A stretch of 64,000 nt of DNA, taken from the NCBI GenBank assembly GCA_031553595.1, contig JAVBLI010000012.1:102343-166342 (forward strand), written 5' to 3'. Each line of letters opens with the position of its first letter. Position 1 is the stretch's first letter. The position numbers and the translations under genes are program-made. The notes under the pieces were generated by a model. That model saw only the letters and a list, made by a program, of their open reading frames with translations, was not told where the DNA came from and made no database searches. Shown here piece after piece: positions 55,102 to 63,737 of the stretch. Origin of the DNA: RGIG3701 sp031553595 (GTDB lineage: Bacteria > Planctomycetota > Planctomycetia > Pirellulales > Thermoguttaceae).

Positions 55102-55130
55102 TTGCTTTTGCGTGGCGAATCCGTTAAAAT
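55102..55130 (+). promoter_or_regulatory. Sigma-70-type promoter for the prenyltransferase-fold gene
   Basis: TTGCTT, 17 bp, TAAAAT. The transcript crosses palindromic copy J before reaching the ATG at 55352. Confidence 0.6.
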
Positions 55131-55190
55131 GAGTGTACGATTTATTGGCCGTGAGTGTCCGGAGGCGTTCCAAAATCGATGCAGCCGTAA

Positions 55191-55306
55191 AACAGCAGCC
55201 GGGAGCGAAGCGGAACGGCAGTGACGCGCAGAGACCGGATAAAATGGCCGGATGCTTTCCCACTTCATCCGGTCTCTGCGCTGACGCTCGGCTCCCGGCT
55301 GCTGTT
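55191..55306. repeat. 116-bp palindromic element, copy J (long arm left) in a 5' leader
   Basis: Left long arm (GCGAAGCGGAACGGCAGTGA), right short arm (CTGCGCTGACGCTCGGCTCC). Flanks CGTAAAA / TTTTTACG pair and give a T-run after the hairpin. Confidence 0.9.
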
Positions 55307-55351
55307 TTTACGCCCACATCCCAAACGCATCCTCCAACCCCCGGAAATCCC

Positions 55352-56458
55352 ATGAAACACCACATCCCCCTCATCCTGCTGGCCGTTTTCCTCGCCCCCG
55401 GCGTCCTTTTCGCGGAAGACGAACCCCCTGAAAAACGCGTCATCGACGGTAATTACAGATTCGACCCCGCGGAATTACCCGCCGCCCGCGGTCTGCTCTG
55501 GCTTTCCAGGCATCAGGACACCAACGGCGGGTGGAATTTCGACCACCGCAGCGCTCCAGAATGCAAAGAAAAATGCAACGACCCGGGTACCGCCAAAACC
55601 GACAGCAACGGCGCCACCGCCCTGGGCATCCTTCCCTATCTCGGCTGCGGCATCACTCACAAACAAGGCTATGCGAAATACAAAAAAGTGGTTTACAAAG
55701 GCCTGCAATTCCTCATCGGCCGCCAGAAAGAAGACGGCAGTTTCCGCGAAGAAGAAGCCGGCACGCTCTCCCACACCCTGGCGACGCTATGCGTGGCGGA
55801 GGCGTACGGCATGACACGTGACCAAACGCTGAAAGACCCCGCCCAAAAGGCGATCGATTTCATCGCCAAATCCCAAAACCCCGACGGCGGCTGGGGCGAC
55901 GGGCCCGAAAAACCAAGTAATACCGTCATCACCGCCTGGCAACTCATGGCCCTGAAAAGCGGCTACATGGCGTACCTGAAAGTACCCAAAGAAACGGCTG
56001 CCAACGCCATGAAATATCTCGATTCGGTGCAGAAAGATGACGGCGCCCGCTACATGCTTGCCCCCGGCGACGACGAACCGGACGCCGCCGCCACCGCCGC
56101 GGGGCTGCTGTGCCGCATGTATTACGGCTTGCGCGACGATAATCCCGCCCTAAAATCCGGCGTCGAATGGCTCAGCGAGACCGGCGTGTCCAAAACCGAT
56201 CTCGCCTTCAACTATTTCGCCACCCAGGCACTATGTCATTACGACGACGACAAGCTCTGGAAAAAATGGCACGCCGCCCTGAAAGATCATCTCGCCGAAA
56301 CGCAGGTATCCGACAAAGAATCTCACGAATTCGGCAGTTGGTATAACAAAGACGCCAAAATCACCGGCCTGGAAGGTGGCGGACGCCTCGCGCAAACGGC
56401 CGTTTCCATCATGACGCTGGAGGTCTATTACCGCCACGCGCCGATTTACAGAATCTAA
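55352..56458 (+). CDS. Secreted prenyltransferase/squalene-cyclase-fold protein
   Basis: 368-aa exported alpha/alpha-barrel protein; signal peptide about 1-21. Repeated barrel motifs are seen: LLWLSRHQDTNGGWNF near 38, FLIGRQKEDGSF near 120, FIAKSQNPDGGWGDG near 171 and YLDSVQKDDGARY near 223, matching the QxxDGxW repeats of the prenyltransferase/terpene-cyclase superfamily. The DxDD cyclase motif is not seen and the protein is secreted, so triterpene cyclisation is unlikely. Such secreted forms are common in Planctomycetota with unknown role. ATG 55352 starts the signal peptide; the upstream frame only reads through element J. Confidence 0.85.
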   Translation: MKHHIPLILLAVFLAPGVLFAEDEPPEKRVIDGNYRFDPAELPAARGLLWLSRHQDTNGGWNFDHRSAPECKEKCNDPGTAKTDSNGATALGILPYLGCGITHKQGYAKYKKVVYKGLQFLIGRQKEDGSFREEEAGTLSHTLATLCVAEAYGMTRDQTLKDPAQKAIDFIAKSQNPDGGWGDGPEKPSNTVITAWQLMALKSGYMAYLKVPKETAANAMKYLDSVQKDDGARYMLAPGDDEPDAAATAAGLLCRMYYGLRDDNPALKSGVEWLSETGVSKTDLAFNYFATQALCHYDDDKLWKKWHAALKDHLAETQVSDKESHEFGSWYNKDAKITGLEGGGRLAQTAVSIMTLEVYYRHAPIYRI

Positions 56459-56515
56459 GCCGTCCAGCAGGCCCTGTCGACGGAATGATACGTTTTTGAA
56501 ATTTCGTTGGACAAA

Positions 56516-56560
56516 AACAGCAGCCCCCATCCGCAAGTTGCGCTGCACGTGCGGCTCATT
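56516..56560. repeat. Left-end fragment of the 116-bp element fused to a CCGCAAGTT hairpin
   Basis: AACAGCAGCC (56516-56525) is the outer end of the palindromic element without its partner. It is followed by CCGCAAGTTGCGCTGC ... GTGCGGCTCATT (56531-56560), the second copy of the hairpin at 1442-1476. Confidence 0.6.
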
Positions 56561-56572
56561 TTCATGACATGC

Positions 56573-56601
56573 TTGACACCGCGTTTTTTATCGGATAAAC
56601 T
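56573..56601 (+). promoter_or_regulatory. Sigma-70-type promoter for the VWA gene
   Basis: TTGACA, 17 bp, TAAACT, about 45 bp before the ATG. Confidence 0.6.
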
Positions 56602-56647
56602 AAAATAGGGTTATTTTTTGTTGTCCTGTCCCGAGAATCGTAAGATT

Positions 56648-59251
56648 ATGACATTTTTCCTCGCGCGACCTTACTGTCTGGTATTCATTCTGGCGGCGGT
56701 TCCGCTGTTTTTATACTGGAAAAAACAGCTCACCGGCGATCCGCTGTGGCGCAGCGGCGCGATTTTCGCGCTGCGGACGGCGGTGGTGCTGTTTCTGGTG
56801 CTGGCGCTTGCAGGGCCGATCGTCACGTGGCGGAATTTCACGAAATACGTCGTTTTCGCGGTGGACGTCAGCGGCAGCGTGGGGGATGCCGGCCAGCCGG
56901 GGCGTTTCATGGAAACGGCGGTGGCGCAGAAGGGGAAAAATGAGGCCGTGACGCTCCATTTTGCGAGGAACATCACGCCGGACGCGCGGGAGTGTGACGC
57001 CACGGCGACGAATCTTGCGTCCGTGCTGACGGCCGCGGCGGCGCTGGCGCCGGAGGATTATGTGCCCCGGGTGGTGCTTTTTTCAGACGGCACGTACACC
57101 CAGGGCGGTGAGCCGGCGAAGGTCGCGGACGCCGTGCCGCTGGATGTGGTGTTTATGCCCACGCTGCCGGGGGACGGGAAGCAGGAAATGTGGATCGAGC
57201 GCATCCGTGCCCCGCGTGCCGGGTATGCGGGCCAGGTGGTGGGCGTGGACGTTTTCATCCGAGCACAGGGCGTGAAGCCGGACGCGAAAGAGGTCACACA
57301 GGGGAACATCCGGCTTTTGCGCGACGGGCAGCCCGTGGAGACGCAGGCCGTGACCTTTGAGGCGGACGGTGTGCGCGGCGTGCGGTTTCAGGCGGCGGTT
57401 ACGCTCACGGATGCCGAGCGTCAAGTCGCGGAAAAAGACGCGGAAACCCGGGCCGTGCGCTGGACGGTGGAGCTTTCGCCCCAGCGGCCTGACCAGGATG
57501 TCAGCACGGCGAATAACACCGCGGACGCCCTAACCCAAATCATTCCGCAGCAGCGGATTCTGCTCCTGGAGCGGACGCCGGGTTTCGGGCGGATGATTCG
57601 CGAGACCCTTAAAAAACAGTTAATCACCGTGGAGACGCGGGAGGCGGAAGCCATGCCCGTGACGGCCGAGGCGCTGCGTCCTTACGGCCTGGTGATGCTG
57701 ACGAATATCCCCACCGGCGCAATTCCGGAGGCCGGAATGACGGCCCTGAACACGTACGTCACGCATGACGGCGGCGGCCTGATGGTCATCGGCGGCGACC
57801 AGGCATTTACGTCCGGCGGATATCACGAAACGCCGCTGGAGGCGCTGCTGCCGGTGACGTGTGTGGAGAATAAGGAAGGCCGGCGGCGGGAAGGGCTGGG
57901 TCTGGCGCTGGTCGTGGACCGTTCCGAATCCATGCTGGAGGAAGGCCGGATTTCGCTGGCCCGCGAGGCGGTCAAGAAGGCGGCGGACGTGCTGGGCCCG
58001 CAGGATCAGGTGGGCGTGCTGGCATACGAAGACACCGCCGGCTGGGTGGCACCGCTACGGCCGTTGACGCCGGAAAATAAAGCGGACATGTTCGCGAGGG
58101 TGGATAAACTGGAGGCCGCGGGCATCACGAACATGGCCCCCGCCATGAGGAACGCGTTCCTCGCCCTGAAAGAAATTTCCGCCGACCGCAAACACATCAT
58201 TTTAATGACGGACGGCAGCTCGAACCCCGGCGATTTTGCGGGCATCGCGCGGCAGTGTCGTGAGGCGGGCATCACGATTTCTACGGTCGCGCTGGGCCGT
58301 AAGGCCGAGCCGAATCTGCTGGCGGACATCGCGCAAATCGGAGGCGGGAAGTCTTACGTGTGTACCGAAGCAAGCACGCTGCCGCAAATCTTCGCGCGGG
58401 AGACGGCCGAGGCCGCCAAGCTGGGAATCATCGAGGGGCAGACGCCCGTGCGGCAAATTTCCTCCATCCCCGGCTTCATGAATTTCGACTTCACGCAAGT
58501 GCCGCCCCTGCTGGGATACGTCCAGACGCGGGCGAAGGCCGACTGCCGGGTGATTTTCGAGTCGCCCACCAGCGACCCCATCCTCGCGTGGTGGAAGGTC
58601 GGCCAGGGCCGCGTCGTGGCGTTCACCTCCGACATGCAGTCGCACTGGGTGGAAACGTGGCGCAGCGGCTGGGCGGATTTCGACCGCTTCTGGGCCCGCC
58701 TGATTAACCACGCCATTCGGAAGAATGACGCCGACGGATTCCGCCTCCAGGTGGCGTACGACGACGTGTGGATGAACGTTTCCGTCATCGTGCCGGCTGA
58801 GCGTGAAAAAGTGGCGTTCACGCTGACGGTCATGGAAACGCCGGAGGGAGACGTGTCCGTCACGAAAGTCGTCGCGAGGACATTCACGCCGGAAAACGTG
58901 GCCCCGGGGCTTTTCGTTTCACGCGTGAAAGTGAAGCCCGGCAAACGATACGACCTGGCGCTGGAAGAAACCGGCGGCGCGGCGAATCCGTACCGTGCCC
59001 GGCTGTCGACGGTCGCCAATTTCACGCAGGAATACCGCCCCGACCAGCAAAAACCCGCCCGCGAAACGCTGGAAACCATTTCCCGCGAAACCGGCGGAAG
59101 CGTCAATCCGCAGCCGGAAGCTGTTTTCGCGAAAGCCGCCGGCGCCGACGAGCTTCACGTGGCCCAGACCCTGCCGTTCTGGCCTTTCCTCGTTTTTTTC
59201 GCTGTCATCGCCTGGCTGGCCGAAATATTTATGCGGCGATCGCCCGTTTAA
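56648..59251 (+). CDS. BatA/VWA-domain membrane protein with glutamine-amidotransferase-like middle domain
   Basis: 867-aa inner-membrane protein. Two N-terminal helices (about 5-22 and 36-57) form the BatA anchor. A first VWA-like domain follows with MIDAS DVSGS near 74. The middle region about 300-405 (RILLLERTPGFGRMI, GLVMLTNIP, THDGGGLMVIGGDQAF) resembles the class I glutamine amidotransferase-like fold without its catalytic Cys triad. A second VWA domain (about 415-590) has VVDRSESM near 421 and ILMTDGSS. A beta-rich region and a C-terminal helix (FLVFFAVIAWLAEIF) end it. Typical of a planctomycete family of unknown role, possibly periplasmic assembly. RBS is weak. Confidence 0.87.
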   Translation: MTFFLARPYCLVFILAAVPLFLYWKKQLTGDPLWRSGAIFALRTAVVLFLVLALAGPIVTWRNFTKYVVFAVDVSGSVGDAGQPGRFMETAVAQKGKNEAVTLHFARNITPDARECDATATNLASVLTAAAALAPEDYVPRVVLFSDGTYTQGGEPAKVADAVPLDVVFMPTLPGDGKQEMWIERIRAPRAGYAGQVVGVDVFIRAQGVKPDAKEVTQGNIRLLRDGQPVETQAVTFEADGVRGVRFQAAVTLTDAERQVAEKDAETRAVRWTVELSPQRPDQDVSTANNTADALTQIIPQQRILLLERTPGFGRMIRETLKKQLITVETREAEAMPVTAEALRPYGLVMLTNIPTGAIPEAGMTALNTYVTHDGGGLMVIGGDQAFTSGGYHETPLEALLPVTCVENKEGRRREGLGLALVVDRSESMLEEGRISLAREAVKKAADVLGPQDQVGVLAYEDTAGWVAPLRPLTPENKADMFARVDKLEAAGITNMAPAMRNAFLALKEISADRKHIILMTDGSSNPGDFAGIARQCREAGITISTVALGRKAEPNLLADIAQIGGGKSYVCTEASTLPQIFARETAEAAKLGIIEGQTPVRQISSIPGFMNFDFTQVPPLLGYVQTRAKADCRVIFESPTSDPILAWWKVGQGRVVAFTSDMQSHWVETWRSGWADFDRFWARLINHAIRKNDADGFRLQVAYDDVWMNVSVIVPAEREKVAFTLTVMETPEGDVSVTKVVARTFTPENVAPGLFVSRVKVKPGKRYDLALEETGGAANPYRARLSTVANFTQEYRPDQQKPARETLETISRETGGSVNPQPEAVFAKAAGADELHVAQTLPFWPFLVFFAVIAWLAEIFMRRSPV

Positions 59252-59351
59252 TGAAATGAGGAATTAGGAATTAGGAATGAGGAATAACGCAAGCGAACCT
59301 CAAACCTGCATTTTTAATTCCTTATTCCTCATTCCTAATTCCTCATTTCCC
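59250..59351 (+). repeat. Inverted heptamer arrays between the VWA gene and znuC
   Basis: Starts at the VWA stop: units GAGGAAT, TAGGAAT, TAGGAAT, GAGGAAT, then core AACGCAAGCG, then ATTCCTT, ATTCCTC, ATTCCTA, ATTCCTC units ending ATTTCCC at the znuC ATG. The clearest example of the class. Confidence 0.85.
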
Positions 59352-60131
59352 ATGCCAATCATCGAAGTCCACAACCTCACGTTCTCTTACGGCGGCGACC
59401 CCGTCCTGGAGGGCGTGAATTTAACGATCCGCCAAAACGACTGCGTCGGCCTCATCGGGGCCAACGGAGCCGGGAAGAGTACACTCCTGCGGTTACTGCT
59501 GGGCGAGCTGACGCCGCAGGCTGGGTGTGTGCGGATTATGGGCGAGGACATCCGGCATTTCCAGCACTGGCAGAAAATCGGGTACGTCCCCCAGAACAGC
59601 ATTTCGCTGGGCGGAAATTTCCCGGCCACCGCCACGGAAGTCATCATGGCGAATCTCACCGGCCGCATAGGCTGGCGGCGCTTTCCGCGGAAGGAACATT
59701 ACGAAAAAGTTGCCCAGGCACTGGAAATGGTGCGGATGCAGGACCACGCGAAGCAAATCGTCGGTACGCTTTCCGGCGGCCAGCGTCAGCGGATCATGCT
59801 GGCCCGCGAGCTGGTCAACGACCCGGAAATCCTGCTGCTGGACGAGCCGGCCAGTGGAATCGACGACCGTTCGACGCACAAATTTTACCAGCTTCTGGAA
59901 ACGCTTAACCGCGAGAAAAACATCACCGTCCTGATGATCACGCACGACCTGCGCGAGGCGGCGGAGCATTTCGGCCGCGTGCTGTGCCTGGAGGAGGGTT
60001 CCGTCATGGAGCTGGACCCCGAGCAACTGGCGTCCGAGCTGGAACACCGCCACAAGCATCCCTGCCGGCACTGCCGTTCCGTGGATCACCCCGCGGGCCA
60101 CTGCCACACGGAGGGCGACAACCATGCCTGA
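59352..60131 (+). CDS. znuC: Metal (zinc) ABC transporter ATP-binding protein
   Basis: 259-aa ATPase energising metal import. Walker A GANGAGKST at 36-44, Q-loop VPQNS, signature LSGGQRQRIMLAREL near 141, Walker B ILLLDEPASG and H-loop ITHDLREA are all present. The last 30 residues form a His/Cys-rich tail (HRHKHPCRHC, GHCHTEGDNH) likely to bind metal, consistent with zinc. The permease gene overlaps by 8 nt. The receptor znuA is encoded far away at 11530-12450. The start follows a heptamer array without SD. Confidence 0.92.
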   Translation: MPIIEVHNLTFSYGGDPVLEGVNLTIRQNDCVGLIGANGAGKSTLLRLLLGELTPQAGCVRIMGEDIRHFQHWQKIGYVPQNSISLGGNFPATATEVIMANLTGRIGWRRFPRKEHYEKVAQALEMVRMQDHAKQIVGTLSGGQRQRIMLARELVNDPEILLLDEPASGIDDRSTHKFYQLLETLNREKNITVLMITHDLREAAEHFGRVLCLEEGSVMELDPEQLASELEHRHKHPCRHCRSVDHPAGHCHTEGDNHA

Positions 60132-60927
60132 TTTCGTGTGGCTTCCGTTCCATACCTACTCCCTGCTGGCCGGGGCGCTGCTGGCGCTGATCATCCCGTG
60201 CGTGGGCGTGATCATCGTGCTGAAACGGCTTTCCATGATGGGCGACACGCTGGCGCACTCCTCACTGGCGGGCGTCGCGATGGGCCTGCTGCTGGGCTGG
60301 AACCCCACGCTGGGCGCGATGCTCATGTGCATCGTCGGGGCGCTGAGCATCGAGTGGATCCGCAAGCAATTTCCGCAGTACGAAGACATTTCGCTTGCCA
60401 TTGTCATGTCCACCTCCATCGGCCTGGCAGGCGTGCTCTCCGGCTTTGTGCCGAACATGGCCGACTTCAATAATTTCCTTTTCGGCAGCATCATCACCCT
60501 CGGCGGTGAGGACATTTGGATCATCGTCGCCATCGGCGTCGCCGTGCTGACAACGTTTTTGCTGTTGTACCGCGAGCTGTTTTACATCGCCTTCGACGAG
60601 CGCGGCGCGCGGCTGGCCGGCATCCCCGTCGCGCGGGTGAATTTCATTTTCACCATCCTCACGGCCGTCACCGTCGCCGTCGCCTCGCGGATGGTCGGGG
60701 CGCTGATCGTTTCCTCGATGCTCGTCATCCCCGTCGCCTGCGCGATGCAGTGGGCGAAAAGTTATTTCCAGACCGTGCTGCTGGCCGTCGCGTTCGCCCT
60801 GTTTTTCATGACCGCCGGCCTGCTGCTGTCCTTCGTCGTCCCGAACCTCAAGCCCGGCGGCACCATCGTGCTGATCGGCGTCGCCGTGCTCGTCCTCACG
60901 CTGTGCCTGAAGAGGTGTAGGGTGTAA
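60124..60927 (+). CDS. znuB: Metal (zinc) ABC transporter permease
   Basis: 267-aa integral membrane permease of the ABC-3 family with about eight hydrophobic segments. Signatures: VLKRLSMMGDTLAHSSLAGVAMG near 33 and RMVGALIVSSMLVIPVACAM near 197, as in ZnuB/TroC. Start codon lies inside the end of znuC, giving translational coupling. Zinc is favoured over manganese because of the His-rich regions in the ATPase and in ZnuA; Mn or Fe cannot be excluded. Confidence 0.93.
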   Translation: MPDFVWLPFHTYSLLAGALLALIIPCVGVIIVLKRLSMMGDTLAHSSLAGVAMGLLLGWNPTLGAMLMCIVGALSIEWIRKQFPQYEDISLAIVMSTSIGLAGVLSGFVPNMADFNNFLFGSIITLGGEDIWIIVAIGVAVLTTFLLLYRELFYIAFDERGARLAGIPVARVNFIFTILTAVTVAVASRMVGALIVSSMLVIPVACAMQWAKSYFQTVLLAVAFALFFMTAGLLLSFVVPNLKPGGTIVLIGVAVLVLTLCLKRCRV

Positions 60928-60983
60928 CTGGCGTCAGGGTACGTCCCTCCTATATCCCCATCCCCAAAAACATGGAGAAAACC

Positions 60984-61457
60984 ATGACACAAGAAATACA
61001 GGAAAAGGTTTCGAGCTGGGCTGCGCAGCGGTATCAGGCGACGGCATGGATTACGATCATGGCGGGGGCGGTTGCATTTTGGTGTGCCACCTATGGTTTG
61101 TGGGCCGACAAAGACTACAATATCCTGAATGCCGTCTTCCTCCTCGCCGTGTGGTTATTCATCGTGCCATGCCGGCTTTATCTGATTCGCCGCAGGAACC
61201 ACGAAAAACTCCGGGCGGCGATAGGCGAAGGCGTCCGGTACTCGGACTGGGCTGTCAAGCGGTGGCTGGTGACGATATGGGTATCGCTTTTCGGATATGC
61301 GCTGTGCCTCGCGTTTTTGCTTGTTGGATACCTTTCCGCATATCGCCCGCTTGTCTTGCTCGGCGTCCTCACCCTGGGTTTTTGGTTCGCTGTGAGTACA
61401 GGCAGGATGGCCGTCGTACACTATAAAAACAAAAAAACGTTCGAAGGGCACGCATAA
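60984..61457 (+). CDS. Small polytopic membrane protein of unknown function
   Basis: 157-aa protein not recognised. Four hydrophobic segments are visible in two pairs (about 20-38, 46-64, 98-118, 124-140), with a basic cytoplasmic stretch RRRNHEKLRAAI between pairs. ATG 60984 is chosen because GGAG sits 6 nt upstream; the ATG at 60972 would contain that RBS inside its own codons. It lies between znuB and a DUF1080 gene without an evident promoter and may be part of a longer transcript. Confidence 0.65.
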   Translation: MTQEIQEKVSSWAAQRYQATAWITIMAGAVAFWCATYGLWADKDYNILNAVFLLAVWLFIVPCRLYLIRRRNHEKLRAAIGEGVRYSDWAVKRWLVTIWVSLFGYALCLAFLLVGYLSAYRPLVLLGVLTLGFWFAVSTGRMAVVHYKNKKTFEGHA

Positions 61458-61495
61458 AATTCCTCATCCCTAATTCCAATCCCCCCCTAACCAAG
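61456..61495 (+). repeat. Short heptamer-like run before the DUF1080 gene
   Basis: From the stop codon: ATTCCTCATCCCTAATTCCA, two to three degenerate 7-mers on the pyrimidine-rich strand. Here, unlike other cases, a normal AAGGAG follows before the ATG. Confidence 0.5.
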
Positions 61496-61504
61496 GAGAA
61501 AATC

Positions 61505-62173
61505 ATGACCCGTTTTACCATCCCCGCCGTTCTGCTGACCTGCCTGTTCGCCGCGGTGGCGACATTTGCCGACGAGGCGAAAAATGAGTTGACGCAAGAG
61601 GAGAAAGACGCCGGTTTCGAGCTGATGTTCGACGGCAAGTCGATCGATGGCTGGCGCGGCGACACGAAGGGCTACGTCCCCGAGGACGGCCTGCTGGCCT
61701 GCAAGCCCGGCGGCAACGTGTACCTGCCGAAAGACTATGCCAACTTCGTTTTCCGCTTTGAGTACAAACTCACCCCCGGCGCCAACAACGGCGTGGGCAT
61801 CCGCTGCGACGTGGGCAAAGACGCCGCGTATCACGGCATGGAAATCCAGATTCTGGACGACTACGCCGACCAGTATAAAGACCTCCAGCCCTACCAGTAC
61901 CACGGCTCGGTGTACGGCGTCATTCCCGCCAAACGCGGCGTGACGAAGCCCGCCGGCGAGTGGAATACCGAAGAAATTTACGCCAAAGACGGCCTCATCC
62001 GCGTCACCGTCAACGGCGAAGTCATCACCGAAGGCAACGTGTGGGACATCGCCGAAACCGCCGACGGCCGCGACCATGTGGGCCTGAAAAATAAATCCGG
62101 CGCCATCGGCTTCCTCGGCCATGGCGACGTACTGTATTTTCGTAATATCCGCGTGAAGGAAATCACGGAATAA
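61505..62173 (+). CDS. Secreted DUF1080 (3-keto-disaccharide hydrolase-like) protein
   Basis: 222-aa single-domain exported protein; signal peptide about 1-22. The DUF1080 core is complete: FELMFDGKSIDGWRGD near 38, an NNGVGIRC block near 98, GMEIQILDD near 115, a YGVIPAKR block, WNTEEIYAKDGLIRVTVNGE and a FLGHGDVLYFRNIRVKEI ending. The family has a concanavalin-like fold; some members hydrolyse 3-keto-glycosides produced by sugar dehydrogenases. AAGGAG precedes the start at ideal spacing. It differs from the HEAT-fused paralogue at 50540-51988. Confidence 0.9.
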   Translation: MTRFTIPAVLLTCLFAAVATFADEAKNELTQEEKDAGFELMFDGKSIDGWRGDTKGYVPEDGLLACKPGGNVYLPKDYANFVFRFEYKLTPGANNGVGIRCDVGKDAAYHGMEIQILDDYADQYKDLQPYQYHGSVYGVIPAKRGVTKPAGEWNTEEIYAKDGLIRVTVNGEVITEGNVWDIAETADGRDHVGLKNKSGAIGFLGHGDVLYFRNIRVKEITE

Positions 62174-62272
62174 TGCTAAATGCTAAGTGCTTAATGCTGA
62201 ATGACGCAAGCGTTCTGCCGGCCATTCGGCGTTAAGCATTTCCTCATTTAGCATTCAGCATTTAGCATTCCT
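62171..62272 (+). repeat. Inverted heptamer arrays between the DUF1080 gene and zwf
   Basis: The stop TAA opens units TAATGCT, AAATGCT, AAGTGCT, TAATGCT, GAATGAC, then core CGCAAGCG. After a GC-rich middle, AGCATTT/AGCATTC units end two bases before the zwf ATG. Confidence 0.85.
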
Positions 62273-63727
62273 ATGCACACCCTCATCATCTTCGGCGCCT
62301 CGGGCGACCTTACCTCCCGCAAACTCATCCCGGCGGTATATCAGCTCTTTCGTAAAAAGCGGCTGCCGGCGGGAATGAAAATCGTGGGCGTTTCGCGGAC
62401 ACCGTATTCCGACGACGCCTGGCGGGACGAGCTGCGCGAAAAAATGCCGCAATTTCTGAAAAATGACTTTCGCCAGGATATCTGGGATGCGTTTGCGCCG
62501 ATGCTGCACTACTTTCCAGGAAACGCCACCCACGACGAGGATTTCTGGAGATTGGAAAGAAAACTTACCGAGCTCGAAGAACGACAAAACTCGTTGCGGG
62601 TGTATTATTTTGCGACATCCCCCGTGCTTTACGGCCCGCTTTCAGAAAAACTTGCCAACACGCCTACCGTGCAAACGCAGCGACTGGTCATCGAAAAGCC
62701 TTTCGGCACCGACCTTGCCACGGCTGCCGCCTTGAACGAAACCCTGCATCGGCGTTTCCGCGAAGACCAGATTTTCCGAATCGACCATTATCTCGGCAAG
62801 GAAACGGCCCAGAATCTCATGGTGCTGCGATTTGCAAACGCGATTTTCGAGCCGCTGTGGAACCGCAACCACATCTCAAACATCCAAATCACGGCCACGG
62901 AGGAAACACTGGTGGGCTACCGGGCCCCTTATTATGAAAATGCGGGCGTGCTGCGCGACATGTTCCAGAACCACCTGCTACAACTGCTGACACTGGTGGC
63001 GATGGAGCCGCCGGCCCGTTTCGAAGCGAATGCCGTGCGGGACGAAAAGGTGAAGGTGCTGCGGAGTGTGCGCGTCATGGAGGAACCAGCGGAAATCCTG
63101 AAAAACACCCTCCGCGGGCAGTATGACGGATATCTCACCACGCCAAACGTGGCCCCCGACAGCCGGGTGGCGACCTTCGGGGCCGTGCGACTGATGATCG
63201 ACAACTGGCGCTGGAGCGGTGTCCCCTTCTACCTCCGCAGCGGCAAGGGCATGAGCTGCCAGACGACGCAGATCGTCATCCACTTCCACCGCCCGCCGCA
63301 CATGCTTTTCGACCACACGAACGACTGCGAATCCTGTTTCTCGGCCAACCGCCTGCTGATCCAAATTCAACCCGCGGAAGGAATCCAAATTCACTTCCAG
63401 ACGAAAGTCCCCGACACCGACATGCAAATTCGGCAGACGGAGCTGAAATTCGATTTCGCGAGCAGCTTTCAGGGTGAATTGCCGGAAGCGTATCAGCGGC
63501 TGATTCTCGATGCGCTCAACGGCGACGCCAGTCTTTTCGCCCGCAGCGACGAGGTGGAAAGCGCATGGCGGATTATCGACCCGATTCAGGCCGTCTGGGA
63601 TGACACCACCACGCCTCGGCCATACCCGTACGAAATCGGTACGTGGGGCCCCGCCGACTCCACCACCTGGATGGAATCGTTCGGCCAGGAGTGGTTCGAC
63701 GCATGTCCGGTGATCAAAACGGCTTAA
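62273..63727 (+). CDS. zwf: Glucose-6-phosphate dehydrogenase
   Basis: 484-aa NADP(H)-dependent enzyme opening the oxidative pentose phosphate pathway. The N-terminal coenzyme motif IIFGASGDLTSRKLIP, the EKPFG block near 140, and the substrate-binding RIDHYLGKE near 167 are all intact; FYLRSGKGM near 319 and the C-terminal YPYEIGTWGP are typical. Length is normal. The start has no SD and follows a heptamer array; palindromic copy K follows the stop by 11 bp. No gnd or pgl gene is adjacent within the window. Confidence 0.98.
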   Translation: MHTLIIFGASGDLTSRKLIPAVYQLFRKKRLPAGMKIVGVSRTPYSDDAWRDELREKMPQFLKNDFRQDIWDAFAPMLHYFPGNATHDEDFWRLERKLTELEERQNSLRVYYFATSPVLYGPLSEKLANTPTVQTQRLVIEKPFGTDLATAAALNETLHRRFREDQIFRIDHYLGKETAQNLMVLRFANAIFEPLWNRNHISNIQITATEETLVGYRAPYYENAGVLRDMFQNHLLQLLTLVAMEPPARFEANAVRDEKVKVLRSVRVMEEPAEILKNTLRGQYDGYLTTPNVAPDSRVATFGAVRLMIDNWRWSGVPFYLRSGKGMSCQTTQIVIHFHRPPHMLFDHTNDCESCFSANRLLIQIQPAEGIQIHFQTKVPDTDMQIRQTELKFDFASSFQGELPEAYQRLILDALNGDASLFARSDEVESAWRIIDPIQAVWDDTTTPRPYPYEIGTWGPADSTTWMESFGQEWFDACPVIKTA

Positions 63728-63737
63728 GCATCCGAAA

